From Mycobacterium sp. (GTDB lineage Bacteria > Actinomycetota > Actinomycetes > Mycobacteriales > Mycobacteriaceae): a stretch of 38,027 nt of DNA. Positions 9,101-17,820 of this stretch are shown here, one piece after another (the first letter of the stretch is position 1; each line of letters begins with the position of its first letter). The DNA is taken from positions 1 through 38,027 of the forward strand of contig JAHFVD010000068.1 in assembly GCA_023264735.1 (NCBI GenBank), in the 5' to 3' direction. The notes beneath the pieces are model-generated. The model was not told the DNA's origin. It saw only the letters and a list, made by a program, of their open reading frames with translations, and searched no databases. The translations under genes were made by a program, and so were the position numbers.

Positions 9101-12100
9101 TTGCCGGCACCCTCGAAACGCGCTCCGAGGTGCATCCAGTCGGCGTCGATATCACCTTCGTCAGCCAGCCACAGCTTGACCAGATCCTCACGCGCACTGG
9201 CCCAGCGGTCGTCGAGCAGCACCGCCTTCTTGGCGTCGAACGCCGGCGCCACCAGGCGCGGCCAGTCCGAGCCCAGCTCGGCGGTCACCAGGTCGATGAG
9301 TTCAGCATCGGTGGCCGACGGTGCGGCGGACACAGGGGTGTCCAGACCCAGCTGCCCCAGCACCAGGCGGGCGGCCGAAGCCAACACGCCATCGGGGCCG
9401 GTGACCTGCGCGGCGAACTCGGTCAGCGCGGCCGAGTCGACCACGCCACCGGCGGCACCGCCGGCCGACGGCAGCGACACCGCAATTCCCTTGCGGGCAG
9501 CCACTGACAGGACCGCGGCGTCGATGACCTTATCCACGGATCCGGCGTCGGCGAGCGCACCTTCGTGCAGGCCGCCGAGCGCACCACCACGCACGCTGGT
9601 GCCCTCGCGGGTGCCCAGCGCCAGTTCCGCGGTGACGTGCTTGACCCATCCGTCGCCGAGTTCCCACGTCTTCTTGACGCGTTCGGCGATCGCGGCCGGA
9701 CGCTTGCCCGACGGGCCGAGCACCGTGCGCAGCTGATCGTTGATCGCATCCGCGAGCACCGGGCCGAAGGGCTTGTAGGTGCGCGCCAACTTGGAGACCT
9801 GACTCTTCAGCGACCCCAGGTCCGCCTCGGCGGCACCGTCGATGGCGCCCAGGTTCAGTTCCGAACCGAGATCGACCAGCAGCTGGTTACGCCGCGAGGA
9901 CGCACCGTCAGTGATCGACTCGATCGAATCAAGCAGCTCGATCTGGTCGATGCGCATCTTGGCGCTCAACGCGATCAGCGCCAAAGTGGCGTCGCCCGCA
10001 TCGAATCCGATGTCGTCGGGTCGCGCCCCGCCGGACGGTGCGGCGGCCGCTACCGGCGCCGGCGCGGCCTCGACCGCGGCGGCTTCGGCCGGGGCCTCGG
10101 CCTCGGGGGCTTCCTCGATGTCCGGCTCGGGATCGGTGTCGTTGGCGAACAGCACTGCGGCGTCACGCTCAGAGTTGAGCACTTCGACTGTGCTGTGGGC
10201 ATATTCGGGCAACTTCAAGGTGTTACTGGCCAGGCCGGCCACCGTCGGCGCGGACTTCACACCGATCTCGACGAAGCGCTCGACACCGAGGCCGCCTGCG
10301 GCCTCCTCGATGAACAGCAGGTCCTGGGTCTCGATCCAGCGCACCGGGCTGGCGAACTGCCAGGCCAGCAACTCGACGACGATCTTGCGGCAGAGCAAGC
10401 CCGGCTTCTCGTTACGCCACGTGTCGTAGTCGGCCAGGACCTCGTCGAGTGGCTCGGCGGGCACCAGGTCGCGGATCTCCTGGACGAAGTCGCGGTCCAG
10501 GGTGAACGGCCGCGGCACCAGGTTCGGGATGTAGCGTCCGACGATCAGTGCCGGGTCGGGATCTTCGGGCATGACACGTTCCAACGCACGACGGAAGTCG
10601 TCGACGCCGACGCGCAGCACGTCGGAGTGGAACGGCACGTCGATGCCGGGGACGAGGATGAATGACCGCTTGCCGCCGCTGATCTCGCGGCGCCGCTCGA
10701 CCTCTTCCTCCAGCGCCTCAAGGCCGCGCACCGTGCCGGCGATCGCATACTGCGAGCCGCGCAGGTTGAAGTTGACGATCTGCAGGAATTCGCTCGTGCG
10801 CTCGGCGATCTCGCCGACGAAGTCCTTGACGTCGGCGTCTGCCAGGTCGATCTGCGACGGGCGGATCGCCGCCAGCCGGTAGTTGGACCGGCCCATCTCG
10901 TCACGCGGGACGATGTCGTGCATCTTGCTGCCGCGGTGGAACACCACCTCGAGCAGCGCTTCCAGCTTGTAGACGTTCGAGACGCACGCCAGCGCGGTGT
11001 ACTCACCGACGGAGTGGCCGCAGGCGATCGCGCCCTCGACGAACGCACCCTGCTCTCGCATCTCCGCGACCTGAGCGGCCGCGACCGTGGCCATGGCGAC
11101 CTGGGTGAACTGCGTCAGGTAGAGCACACCTTCGGGGTGCTGGTAGTGCACACCGGAGGCGATCAGGCTGGTCGGGTTGTCCCGCACCACATGCAGCACC
11201 GAGAAGCCCAGCGTGTCGCGGGTGAACTTGTCGGCGGTGTCCCACACCTTGCGGGCAGCCTTGGAGCGTGCGCGCACCTCCATGCCCATGCCCTTGTGCT
11301 GAATGCCCTGACCGGGGAAGGCGTACACCGTCTTCGGTGCCGCCAGCCGGGCGGTGGCGCTCATCACGAGGTCGGTGCCAACCTTGGCGGTGACCTCCAA
11401 AACCTCGGCGCCCAAGTCGATTCCGACGCGGTCGACGCGGAAGTCGATCTCGTCGCCCGGCTTGACCATGCCCAGGAAGCGGGCGGTCCAGCCGATCAGC
11501 TTGGCCGGCGGAACCGGCTTGCCGTCGGTGGCGGTCACCACGTGCTGGGCCGCGGCCGACAGCCACATGCCGTGCACGATGGGCGAATCCAGACCGGCCA
11601 GCAGCGCGGCGGCCTGATCGGTGTGGATCGGGTTGTGGTCACCGGAGACAACGGCGAACGGGCGCATGTCGACCGGGGCGCCGATGACGACGTCACGGCG
11701 ACGGCGGCGCGGAGTGTCGGTGGCGTTCAGCGACACCGCTCCCCCGGCCCGAACCGGGTCAGTGAGCTCCTTGACACCGGTGCGGCCACGGATCGCGAAG
11801 CGCTCCTCGAGGACCGCCAGGATCATTCCCTTCGCGTCGGTGACGTTGACCGTCACCGGCACGACGCGGCCGACCTCGGTATCGGTGGCCACCGAAGCCG
11901 TTGCGGTGACGATCAATTGGGTCGGTTCCTTGGGCAGCGGCTTCAGCAGCTGGGCCGCATGGTCCAGGTGCACCAGGCTCAGCAGACCCTCGACGACCGG
12001 GAAGCCGGAGTCGGTGGCCGCGCCACCGATCGCGGCGAACACGGCCGGCCAGCAGCGGCCCACCAGTGCATCGGGAACGATCGTCAGTGTCGGCGCCAGC

Positions 12101-15100
12101 GGTGTACCGAACGTCGCCGTCACACCGGTGTGGTCGGCAACCCGCTCGGGATCCCACTCGAAGGTGACCGTGGTGGAGCCATTGACCACCGGCGGCAGCG
12201 CGCCGGGGCCGTCGACCCCGGCGGCGATCGCCAGCACGGAACGCATCGCGGCAGCAGCGTCTTCGGTGCGCACCACGGGGGTGCCGCCGTCGATCACCGT
12301 GGCCGGCAGCGTGTAGGCGATGTCAATCCAGGTGCCCGAGAGCGGGACGCTCAGGACGACACGATCAGCGGCCACCACTTCGAGCCGGGCCCCGGTGGAA
12401 TGGTTTGTCGCCGAACGATCGTCGTGCACCAGCCACTCGGCCGGCGCCGCGATGCGGTGCACCGGATTGGTGGCGGTGCGGCCTGCCCACAGTACGTCGG
12501 GTGAATCCAGCACGATGGCCAGCGGACCGGTCACGTCGGTGCGGACCCGCAGCCGCGCGGCGGCCGGCTCCGGCGTAGCGCCCGAGGCCAGCACCTGGTC
12601 GACGGCGGCCTGCTCGAAGCGGTCGAGCAACTCGCCCACCGGCTCATCGACCCGGTCGATGCCGACGACGGCCTGGGTGCCAGGAATGACGCAGACCTGG
12701 TCGGCGGTGTAGCGGGCATCGTGGGCCTGCCACAGCGAATCGCTGCGCCACCAACGCCGCACATCCTTGTCGATGACCGGGACGAAGTTGACCGGCTTGC
12801 CCAGCGTCTTGCACAGCTGAACGAAGAACGGCACGTCCGCCGGATGCAGCAGCACCGATGCGGCGTCGGGATACCGGGACTGCAGGGCCGCGAGGGCCTC
12901 GTCCGGATTCTCCAGCAGCCATTCGCCATCGGCCGAGGACGCGTCGAACAACGTCTCGATCGGACCGGTGTCGGCAACGTTGAGCCGAGCCTCGGCGCGC
13001 TGCAGCATCTCGGCGAAGCGCTCCCGCCAGGTGGTGTCGAGCCACGGCGAGTCGGGGGTCTTGGTGTCGGCGGTGGAGTCACCGTCGCCGATGGCGAGCT
13101 CGACATAGCGCTGCAGCCACTGCAGGTAGCTCATCTCGGCGACATCGCCGAAGTACGGCTTGGCGGTGAGCGCCATCGCCGCGATGATCTCCTCGCGACG
13201 CGCGGCGACCGCCTCTGCGTCACCGGCGACGTCATCGAGCAGGCGGCCGCAGCGGGAGGCCGCGTTGTCGATTTCGTGGATGTCGGCACCGAGCTGGCTA
13301 CGCCCGGAAGCCATGCCGTTCACGGCTTTTCCGGCCCCGACCCAGGTGTCGGTGCCCGCGGTGTCGACCAGCAGCTGCTTGACCGCCGGGGAGGTGGTGG
13401 CCTCAAGGCAGGCCATCGCTGCGGTGCCGACCAGGATGCCGTCGACCGGCATCAGCGGGTAGCCGTACGCCGCCGACCACCGGCCGGACAGGTACTCCGC
13501 CGAGCGCTCGGGCGTGCCGATGCCACCGCCGACGCAGACGGTGATGTTGGCGCGGCCACGCAGTTCCGAGTAGGTGGTCAGCAGCAGATCGTCGAGGTCT
13601 TCCCAGGAGTGGTGACCGCCAGCGCGACCGCCCTCGATGTGGACGATGACCGGCTTGGTGGGCACCTCGGCGGCGATCCGGATGACCGAACGGATCTGCT
13701 CGACGGTGCCCGGCTTAAACACGACGTGCGCGATGCCGACCGTGTTCAGCTCGCCGATCAGCTCGACGGCCTCTTCCAGATCGGGGATGCCCGCGCTGAC
13801 CACGACACCGTCGATCGGCGCCCCGGACTGGCGTGCCTTCTGCACCAGGCGCTTGCCGCCCAGCTGCAGTTTCCACAGATAGGGGTCGAGGAACAGCGAG
13901 TTGAACTGGATCGTGCGGCCCGGCTCCAAGAGCCCGACTAATTCTTCTATGCGCTTGTCGAAGATCGGCTCGGTGACCTGGCCGCCACCGGCCAGCTCGG
14001 CCCAGTGCCCGGCGTTGGCCGCCGCGGCGACGATCTTGGCGTCGACGGTTGTCGGCGTCATCCCGGCCAGCAGGATCGGCGAGCGGCCGGTGAGCCGGGT
14101 GAACTTCGTCGACAGCTTCACCGAGCCGTCGGGCAGGCGGATCACCGAGGGCGCGTAGCTCGACCACGGCTTGGCCACGTCGGGCACCGCGCCGACGGTG
14201 AACAGGTTGCGCTGTCCGCCGCGGGTGGCGGCGGGCACGATACCGATGCCGAGCCCACGGATCACCGGCGCGGTGAGCCGGGTGAGGATGTCGCCGGGGC
14301 CGAGGTCAAGGATCCACCGGGCACCGGCTTCGCTCAGCGCGGTGACCTCTTCGACCCAGTCCACCTGTCCGACCAGGATCGCGTCGGCCAGGCTGCGGGC
14401 GAGCTCGACGTCGAGGCCGACCGCGGCCGCCCAGCGGGCGACGATGTCGATGCCGTCGGCCAGCCGCGGGGTGTGGAAGCCCACCTCGACCTGGACCGGA
14501 TCGAACATCGGCTTGAACACCGCGCCGCCGCGCACCTTGTTCTTCCGGTCGGCCGCCTCGGCCTCGGCGATCTGCTCGCAGTACAGCTCGAATCGGGACA
14601 GCTGTTCGGGGGTGCCGGTGATGACGACCGAGCGCCGGCCGTTGCGGATGGACAGCACCGGAGGCAGCACGGTACGGACATCCTGAGCAAACTCTTCGAG
14701 GAGCTCGAAGATGCGCTCGGGATCAGCATTGGTCACCGAGACCATCGGCGGACGGTCACCGAGGACCGAGATACCGCGGCGGCGGGCCACCAGGGTGCCC
14801 GCGGCGCCGATCAGCTGGGCCAGCGCCAGCAGCTGGACGTCCTTGGCGCCGGCGGCGCGCAGCGCCTCCACGGCCAGCACGCCCTGAGAGTGGCCAGCGA
14901 GGGCCACCGGCGGCGCGGCGGCCAGATCCAAGCCCTGGCGGCCCAACGCGCGGATGGCGGCGATCTGGGTCAGCAGGACGCCGGGAACCGACACCGCCGC
15001 CGAGATCAGCTGCTTGGCCGAGGGCACAGGTTCGTCAGCGGCCAGCGCGCGCACCCAGCTCAGCGGCTCGAAGCCGATCGGACGGACCACTATCAGTTCG

Positions 15101-15345
15101 TTGGCGACGGGCTCGAGCAGCAGCTCAGCCTCGCCGGCCAGGGTTGCGAGCTCGGATTCGATGCCGGCCGAGGTGACCAGCTCTTCGAGGGTCTCCAACC
15201 AGGCGCTGCCCTGTCCGCCAAAAGCCACCGCGTAGGGCTCGCCGGCGTTGAGCCGGTCGACGAGAGCGTGAGTACTGGTCTGCTTGGCGCTGCCGCGTCG
15301 TGATCCGTCGCCCGTGGACAACCTGTCGTGCTCGTGGATCGTCAC
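6112..15345 (-). CDS. fas: Type I fatty acid synthase (multidomain)
   Basis: A 3077-residue FAS-I (M. tuberculosis 3069), the cytosolic hexameric machine making C16-C26 acyl-CoAs for membranes and mycolates. Domain order, in residues: acetyl transferase with GHSQG (Ser153); FMN enoyl reductase from about 420 (LAGMTPTTVDAKIV); dehydratase with a hot-dog SGDHNPIHT near 1236; malonyl/palmitoyl transferase GHSVGEY (Ser1445); carrier domain about 1780-1850 with TDGASSRRNQ (phosphopantetheine serine 1816 or 1817); ketoreductase with VTGASKGS near 2130; ketosynthase with Cys2728 (GACATAAVS), His2880 (SKHDTSTL) and His2921 (LTGHAKGG). All catalytic motifs are intact; no transferase domain follows the ketosynthase. 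The GTG at 15345 is chosen because AGGGAG lies about 10 bases upstream and VTIHEHDR matches the known N-terminus; a longer frame to 15552 is rejected. Confidence 0.98.
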   Translation of the reverse strand: MTIHEHDRLSTGDGSRRGSAKQTSTHALVDRLNAGEPYAVAFGGQGSAWLETLEELVTSAGIESELATLAGEAELLLEPVANELIVVRPIGFEPLSWVRALAADEPVPSAKQLISAAVSVPGVLLTQIAAIRALGRQGLDLAAAPPVALAGHSQGVLAVEALRAAGAKDVQLLALAQLIGAAGTLVARRRGISVLGDRPPMVSVTNADPERIFELLEEFAQDVRTVLPPVLSIRNGRRSVVITGTPEQLSRFELYCEQIAEAEAADRKNKVRGGAVFKPMFDPVQVEVGFHTPRLADGIDIVARWAAAVGLDVELARSLADAILVGQVDWVEEVTALSEAGARWILDLGPGDILTRLTAPVIRGLGIGIVPAATRGGQRNLFTVGAVPDVAKPWSSYAPSVIRLPDGSVKLSTKFTRLTGRSPILLAGMTPTTVDAKIVAAAANAGHWAELAGGGQVTEPIFDKRIEELVGLLEPGRTIQFNSLFLDPYLWKLQLGGKRLVQKARQSGAPIDGVVVSAGIPDLEEAVELIGELNTVGIAHVVFKPGTVEQIRSVIRIAAEVPTKPVIVHIEGGRAGGHHSWEDLDDLLLTTYSELRGRANITVCVGGGIGTPERSAEYLSGRWSAAYGYPLMPVDGILVGTAAMACLEATTSPAVKQLLVDTAGTDTWVGAGKAVNGMASGRSQLGADIHEIDNAASRCGRLLDDVAGDAEAVAARREEIIAAMALTAKPYFGDVAEMSYLQWLQRYVELAIGDGDSTADTKTPDSPWLDTTWRERFAEMLQRAEARLNVADTGPIETLFDASSADGEWLLENPDEALAALQSRYPDAASVLLHPADVPFFVQLCKTLGKPVNFVPVIDKDVRRWWRSDSLWQAHDARYTADQVCVIPGTQAVVGIDRVDEPVGELLDRFEQAAVDQVLASGATPEPAAARLRVRTDVTGPLAIVLDSPDVLWAGRTATNPVHRIAAPAEWLVHDDRSATNHSTGARLEVVAADRVVLSVPLSGTWIDIAYTLPATVIDGGTPVVRTEDAAAAMRSVLAIAAGVDGPGALPPVVNGSTTVTFEWDPERVADHTGVTATFGTPLAPTLTIVPDALVGRCWPAVFAAIGGAATDSGFPVVEGLLSLVHLDHAAQLLKPLPKEPTQLIVTATASVATDTEVGRVVPVTVNVTDAKGMILAVLEERFAIRGRTGVKELTDPVRAGGAVSLNATDTPRRRRRDVVIGAPVDMRPFAVVSGDHNPIHTDQAAALLAGLDSPIVHGMWLSAAAQHVVTATDGKPVPPAKLIGWTARFLGMVKPGDEIDFRVDRVGIDLGAEVLEVTAKVGTDLVMSATARLAAPKTVYAFPGQGIQHKGMGMEVRARSKAARKVWDTADKFTRDTLGFSVLHVVRDNPTSLIASGVHYQHPEGVLYLTQFTQVAMATVAAAQVAEMREQGAFVEGAIACGHSVGEYTALACVSNVYKLEALLEVVFHRGSKMHDIVPRDEMGRSNYRLAAIRPSQIDLADADVKDFVGEIAERTSEFLQIVNFNLRGSQYAIAGTVRGLEALEEEVERRREISGGKRSFILVPGIDVPFHSDVLRVGVDDFRRALERVMPEDPDPALIVGRYIPNLVPRPFTLDRDFVQEIRDLVPAEPLDEVLADYDTWRNEKPGLLCRKIVVELLAWQFASPVRWIETQDLLFIEEAAGGLGVERFVEIGVKSAPTVAGLASNTLKLPEYAHSTVEVLNSERDAAVLFANDTDPEPDIEEAPEAEAPAEAAAVEAAPAPVAAAAPSGGARPDDIGFDAGDATLALIALSAKMRIDQIELLDSIESITDGASSRRNQLLVDLGSELNLGAIDGAAEADLGSLKSQVSKLARTYKPFGPVLADAINDQLRTVLGPSGKRPAAIAERVKKTWELGDGWVKHVTAELALGTREGTSVRGGALGGLHEGALADAGSVDKVIDAAVLSVAARKGIAVSLPSAGGAAGGVVDSAALTEFAAQVTGPDGVLASAARLVLGQLGLDTPVSAAPSATDAELIDLVTAELGSDWPRLVAPAFDAKKAVLLDDRWASAREDLVKLWLADEGDIDADWMHLGARFEGAGNVVATQANWWQGRALAAGRNIHASLFGRIAAGAENPGIGQYSDEIAVVTGASKGSIAASVVAGLLDGGATVVVTTSKLDDDRLAFYKALYRDHARYGAALWVVPANMASYADIDALASWVGSEQTESLGPQAIHIKDALTPTLLFPFAAPRVAGDLSEAGSRSEMEMKVLLWAVERLIGGLSSIGADRDIASRLHVVLPGSPNRGMFGGDGAYGESKSALDAVVNRWSAETSWAQRVSFAHALIGWTKGTGLMGHNDAIVGAVEEAGVTTYSTEEMAAMLLDLCTIEAKVASAHAALKVDLTGGLGDVQLDMAELAAKAREEMTSEAVESDDEPAAGTIAALPSPPRGYVANTPPAWADIDVDPADLVVIVGGAELGPYGSSRTRFEMEVDNELSAAGVLELAWTTGLIKWEDDPKPGWYDSASGELVDEADLVERYHDAVVERCGIREFVDDGVLDADHTTPLLVSVFLDKDFSFVVSSEADARAFVEFDPERTVIRPVPNSSDWEVIRKAGTEIRVPRKTKLSRKVGAQIPTGFDPTVWGISPDMASSIDRVALWNIVATVDAFLSSGFTPTELMRWVHPSLVASTQGTGMGGMTSMETMYHGNLLGQAKPNDILQEVLPNVVAAHVIQSYVGSYGSMIHPVGACATAAVSVEEGMDKIRLGKAELVVTGGFDDMTVEAVIGFGDMAATAETGTMRAKGISDSKFSRANDRRRLGFLEAQGGGTILLARGDLALKMGLPVLAVVGYAQSFGDGVHTSIPAPGLGALGAGRGGKNSQLARSLAKLGVGADDIAVVSKHDTSTLANDPNETELHERLADSMGRAAGAPLFIVSQKSLTGHAKGGAAVFQMMGLCQILRDGVIPPNRSLDCVDDELASSGHFVWVRETLRLGDKFPLKAGLVTSLGFGHVSGLVALVHPQAFLASLSEQERADYTKRANDRVLAGQRRLASAIAGGAPMYEKPADRRFDHDAPEKRQEAAMLLDPASRLGEDDTYVR

Positions 15346-15556
15346 CTTGTGTATCTCCCTGTCGTGCTCATCGTCGCGTCTTTGCGTCTTCGTTTCGTAT
15401 GTGTGGCGTGTCAGACCTGCGCTGCCCTGCGGAGGTGGTGTCGGCGATTCCCCGTCGAATCTCGGCGTCCGCGCCATCCCCTGCCTAGGGGCCCGCGAAC
15501 ATCCCGGCTGTACTAAGACTGGCATAAGAACCAGCACCATTTTCCGCCCCATATTG

Positions 15557-15713
15557 GTTACTGGCGAGTTCTACGCACGGGTAACAGCACAACGGGTAAC
15601 ACACCGTCGAACGGGCACCAGGACCATCCGGGACAAACGTCCTGCATGTAGGTGGTTACGGTTGAGTAGGCGCAATAGTGCAGATCAAAGCACGATTGTT
15701 ATCGAATCGTTAC
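15557..15713. promoter_or_regulatory. Cluster of five GTTAC/GTAAC elements upstream of fas
   Basis: The 510-bp gap 15346-15855 holds no convincing gene. Five GTTAC or GTAAC elements occur at 15557, 15581, 15596, 15655 and 15709, 212-368 bp upstream of the fas start. Two sit in a perfect 10-bp direct repeat ACGGGTAACA (15577-15586 and 15592-15601, 15-bp period), and the first is in inverted orientation to them. Mycobacterial fas is known to be controlled by the TetR-type acyl-CoA sensor FasR through inverted repeats in its promoter; these elements are candidates for that site, but I have not matched them to the published operator. Confidence 0.35.
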
Positions 15714-15855
15714 TTACGATTTTCCCACCACCTGACCTGCGCGACGACGTCCGGCCAAGCACTTGCTCGGTTTTTCAGTCCACAATTGTTCACCAGAATG
15801 GCGTCAAAAAGTTTGCTGGCAAATTCTTACTGACGGGTAGGTATTGCGCTTTGAG

Positions 15856-16599
15856 TCAGTCCCACTGCCCGAATTGGGGCTTCAGGATGTTGTTCAGGTC
15901 CACCCCGACGCCGGCGACCTTGCGCTTGTCGATCTCGACCTGGTGCAGGTGCGCGGCAGGATGCGTGTAGCCCTTCGGCGAGCCCCAGTTGTGCTGCCAG
16001 AACCAGGATCCGATGCCGTCCTGCAACGCCCAGTCGATGACCTTGGAGTTTCCGTACACGCCCACCCGCTGGTGCCCGATTACCGATTCCCAGGCGCGCA
16101 GGTAGGGCGCGACCTGGGCTTTGTACTGGTCGGGGCTCGGATCGTCGTCGATGGACACATAGATCGGGGCGGCCACCGGGCCACCGGCGGCGGTGTGCAG
16201 CGCCCAGCCCCGCTTGGCGTGTGTCAGGCCGGCCTGTTGCCCGCCGAGCCAGTCGGCGCTGTCGGCCTTGCCGAACTGGTAGTTGGACACGATCTTCAGC
16301 CCGGCCTGGTAGAGATCGCGGGCCTCGGTCAGTTGAATCGGCTTGCCCAGCATCCAATCTCCGCCGGGACGTCGATCAGAGACGTACCGGATGGCGCCGA
16401 GCGCTCCGGAAGCCTTGAGGTCGCTGGCGCTGATGACGCCGGCGGCGTAGTCCAGCAGCACGCCCAGCGGGGTGGTCGTCGCGGTGGCAGGGGCGGCGAT
16501 CGCAGCCGGCGGGGCAAGGGCCGACAACAGAGACCCCAGCCCCAGTGCGGCCGGGGTTGCGGCGGCCATCTTCAGCAGGTCGCGGCGCGACACGGACAC
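15856..16599 (-). CDS. Tat-exported DUF1906 glycoside hydrolase-like protein (Rv2525c-like)
   Basis: A 247-residue exported protein. The N-terminus (GTG start at 16599) has a twin-arginine signal, SRRDLLKM, followed by a hydrophobic stretch and an AxA-type cleavage region around residue 36. The mature part is a DUF1906 TIM-barrel domain: LGVLLDYAAG at its start, YVSIDDDPSP (about residue 150) with an acidic cluster at a strand end, and a C-terminal GVDLNNIL. The M. tuberculosis homologue Rv2525c is a Tat substrate with a glycoside-hydrolase-like fold, also sits next to fas, and has been linked to cell-envelope homeostasis and beta-lactam sensitivity. The catalytic role and sugar substrate are not proven. 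It is separated from fas by 510 bp, so it is likely a separate transcript. Confidence 0.92.
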   Translation of the reverse strand: MSVSRRDLLKMAAATPAALGLGSLLSALAPPAAIAAPATATTTPLGVLLDYAAGVISASDLKASGALGAIRYVSDRRPGGDWMLGKPIQLTEARDLYQAGLKIVSNYQFGKADSADWLGGQQAGLTHAKRGWALHTAAGGPVAAPIYVSIDDDPSPDQYKAQVAPYLRAWESVIGHQRVGVYGNSKVIDWALQDGIGSWFWQHNWGSPKGYTHPAAHLHQVEIDKRKVAGVGVDLNNILKPQFGQWD

Positions 16600-16771
16600 G
16601 CGCCTCAGAATACGACAACTACCTCACCAATCTCATCAACGCCACTGGTCACATCTGCATCACCTTTCGGCGATTGGCTCTTGATCGCGAATCCGGTGGT
16701 GTGAACCTCCCACGACCGGCGAAGTCCATCATGGGCCTGCGATTCGACAACGCAATCCGTAGGATTCACCC

Positions 16772-17803
16772 ATGCCGCCCGGTACTTCTCGGCCACCACA
16801 GATCGAGTTGCGCGGGGTGCGGAAGGTGTTCGGCGATGTGACCGCCGTCGAGAGCGCGGACCTGACCGTCGCCGACGGAGAACTGTTCGCGATCCTCGGC
16901 CCGTCAGGATCGGGCAAGACCACGGTGCTGCGGATGATCGCGGGCTTTGAGCAGCCGACCGCAGGAACCGTTCACCTCGGCGGCGCCGATGTCACCGCGT
17001 TGCCGCCGGCCAAGCGGGACACCAACACCGTCTTCCAGGACTACGCACTGTTCCCGCACATGACGGTGGCGCAGAACGTCGAATACGGGCTCAAGGTCAA
17101 AGGAGTGGCCCGCTCCGAGCGCCGGGACCGCACCACCGCCGCCCTGGATATGGTGCGGCTGTCCGGGCATGCCGCCCGCAAGCCCGCGCAGTTGTCTGGT
17201 GGCCAGCAGCAGCGCGTCGCCCTCGCCCGCGCACTGGTGGGCCGGCCCAAGGTGCTGCTGCTCGACGAGCCGCTTGGCGCACTTGATCTCAAGCTGCGCG
17301 AGCAGATGCAGGTGGAACTCAAGGCAATTCAGCGCGAAGTGGGCATCACGTTCGTGATCGTGACACACGACCAGGACGAGGCGCTGACCCTGTGCGACCG
17401 GCTCGCGGTGTTCAACAACGGCCGCATCGAGCAGATCGGCGCCGCCCGTGAGGTGTACGAGAACCCGGCCAACCGGTTCGTCGCGGATTTCGTCGGGACC
17501 TCCAACGTGGTCGACGGCGCGACGGCCGAAGCGCTCATCGGTCAGGCCGGAACCTTCGCGATCCGGCCCGAGCGGATCCTGCTGCTGGCACCCGATGCGC
17601 CCGTACCTGCCGGAATGCGCAGTGTCACAGCCGAAGTCGCCGAGGTGGTGTATTCGGGCCCGATCACCCGGGTCGCGGCCGACGCATCCGGGGTTCGGTT
17701 GACCGCGACGCTGCTGTCGGCCGAGGCCTCCACCGACATCGCCCACGGCGCCACCGTCGTGCTCGCGTGGCCACCCACTGCCGTTCGATCCCTGTCCGAA
17801 TAA
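16772..17803 (+). CDS. potA: ABC transporter ATPase, spermidine/putrescine (PotA) type
   Basis: A 343-residue ATPase that powers the importer encoded by the next three genes. Walker A is GPSGSGKT (residues 43-50), the signature is LSGGQQQRVALARAL, Walker B is VLLLDEPLGALD and the switch histidine is in VIVTHDQDEAL. A C-terminal TOBE-like domain (about 240-343) marks it as a CUT1/PotA-class subunit, where it often senses regulatory ligands. ATG start at 16772 behind AGGA; 18 bp separate it from the substrate-binding lipoprotein gene. Polyamine specificity is inferred from family resemblance; the 172 bp upstream (16600-16771) show no clear regulatory element. Confidence 0.88.
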   Translation: MPPGTSRPPQIELRGVRKVFGDVTAVESADLTVADGELFAILGPSGSGKTTVLRMIAGFEQPTAGTVHLGGADVTALPPAKRDTNTVFQDYALFPHMTVAQNVEYGLKVKGVARSERRDRTTAALDMVRLSGHAARKPAQLSGGQQQRVALARALVGRPKVLLLDEPLGALDLKLREQMQVELKAIQREVGITFVIVTHDQDEALTLCDRLAVFNNGRIEQIGAAREVYENPANRFVADFVGTSNVVDGATAEALIGQAGTFAIRPERILLLAPDAPVPAGMRSVTAEVAEVVYSGPITRVAADASGVRLTATLLSAEASTDIAHGATVVLAWPPTAVRSLSE

Positions 17804-17820
17804 CGAAGAAGGAGCTCGCC

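Noticed and set aside
15346..15552. N-terminal extension of FAS-I by 69 codons to 15552
   Set aside because: The extension has no resemblance to FAS-I N-termini, and the GTG at 15345 has a good ribosome-binding site and matches the known start.
15284..15970. 228-codon plus-strand frame across the fas upstream region
   Set aside because: It overlaps the 5' end of fas and the 3' end of the DUF1906 gene on the opposite strand, has low-complexity arginine-rich composition and no ribosome-binding site.
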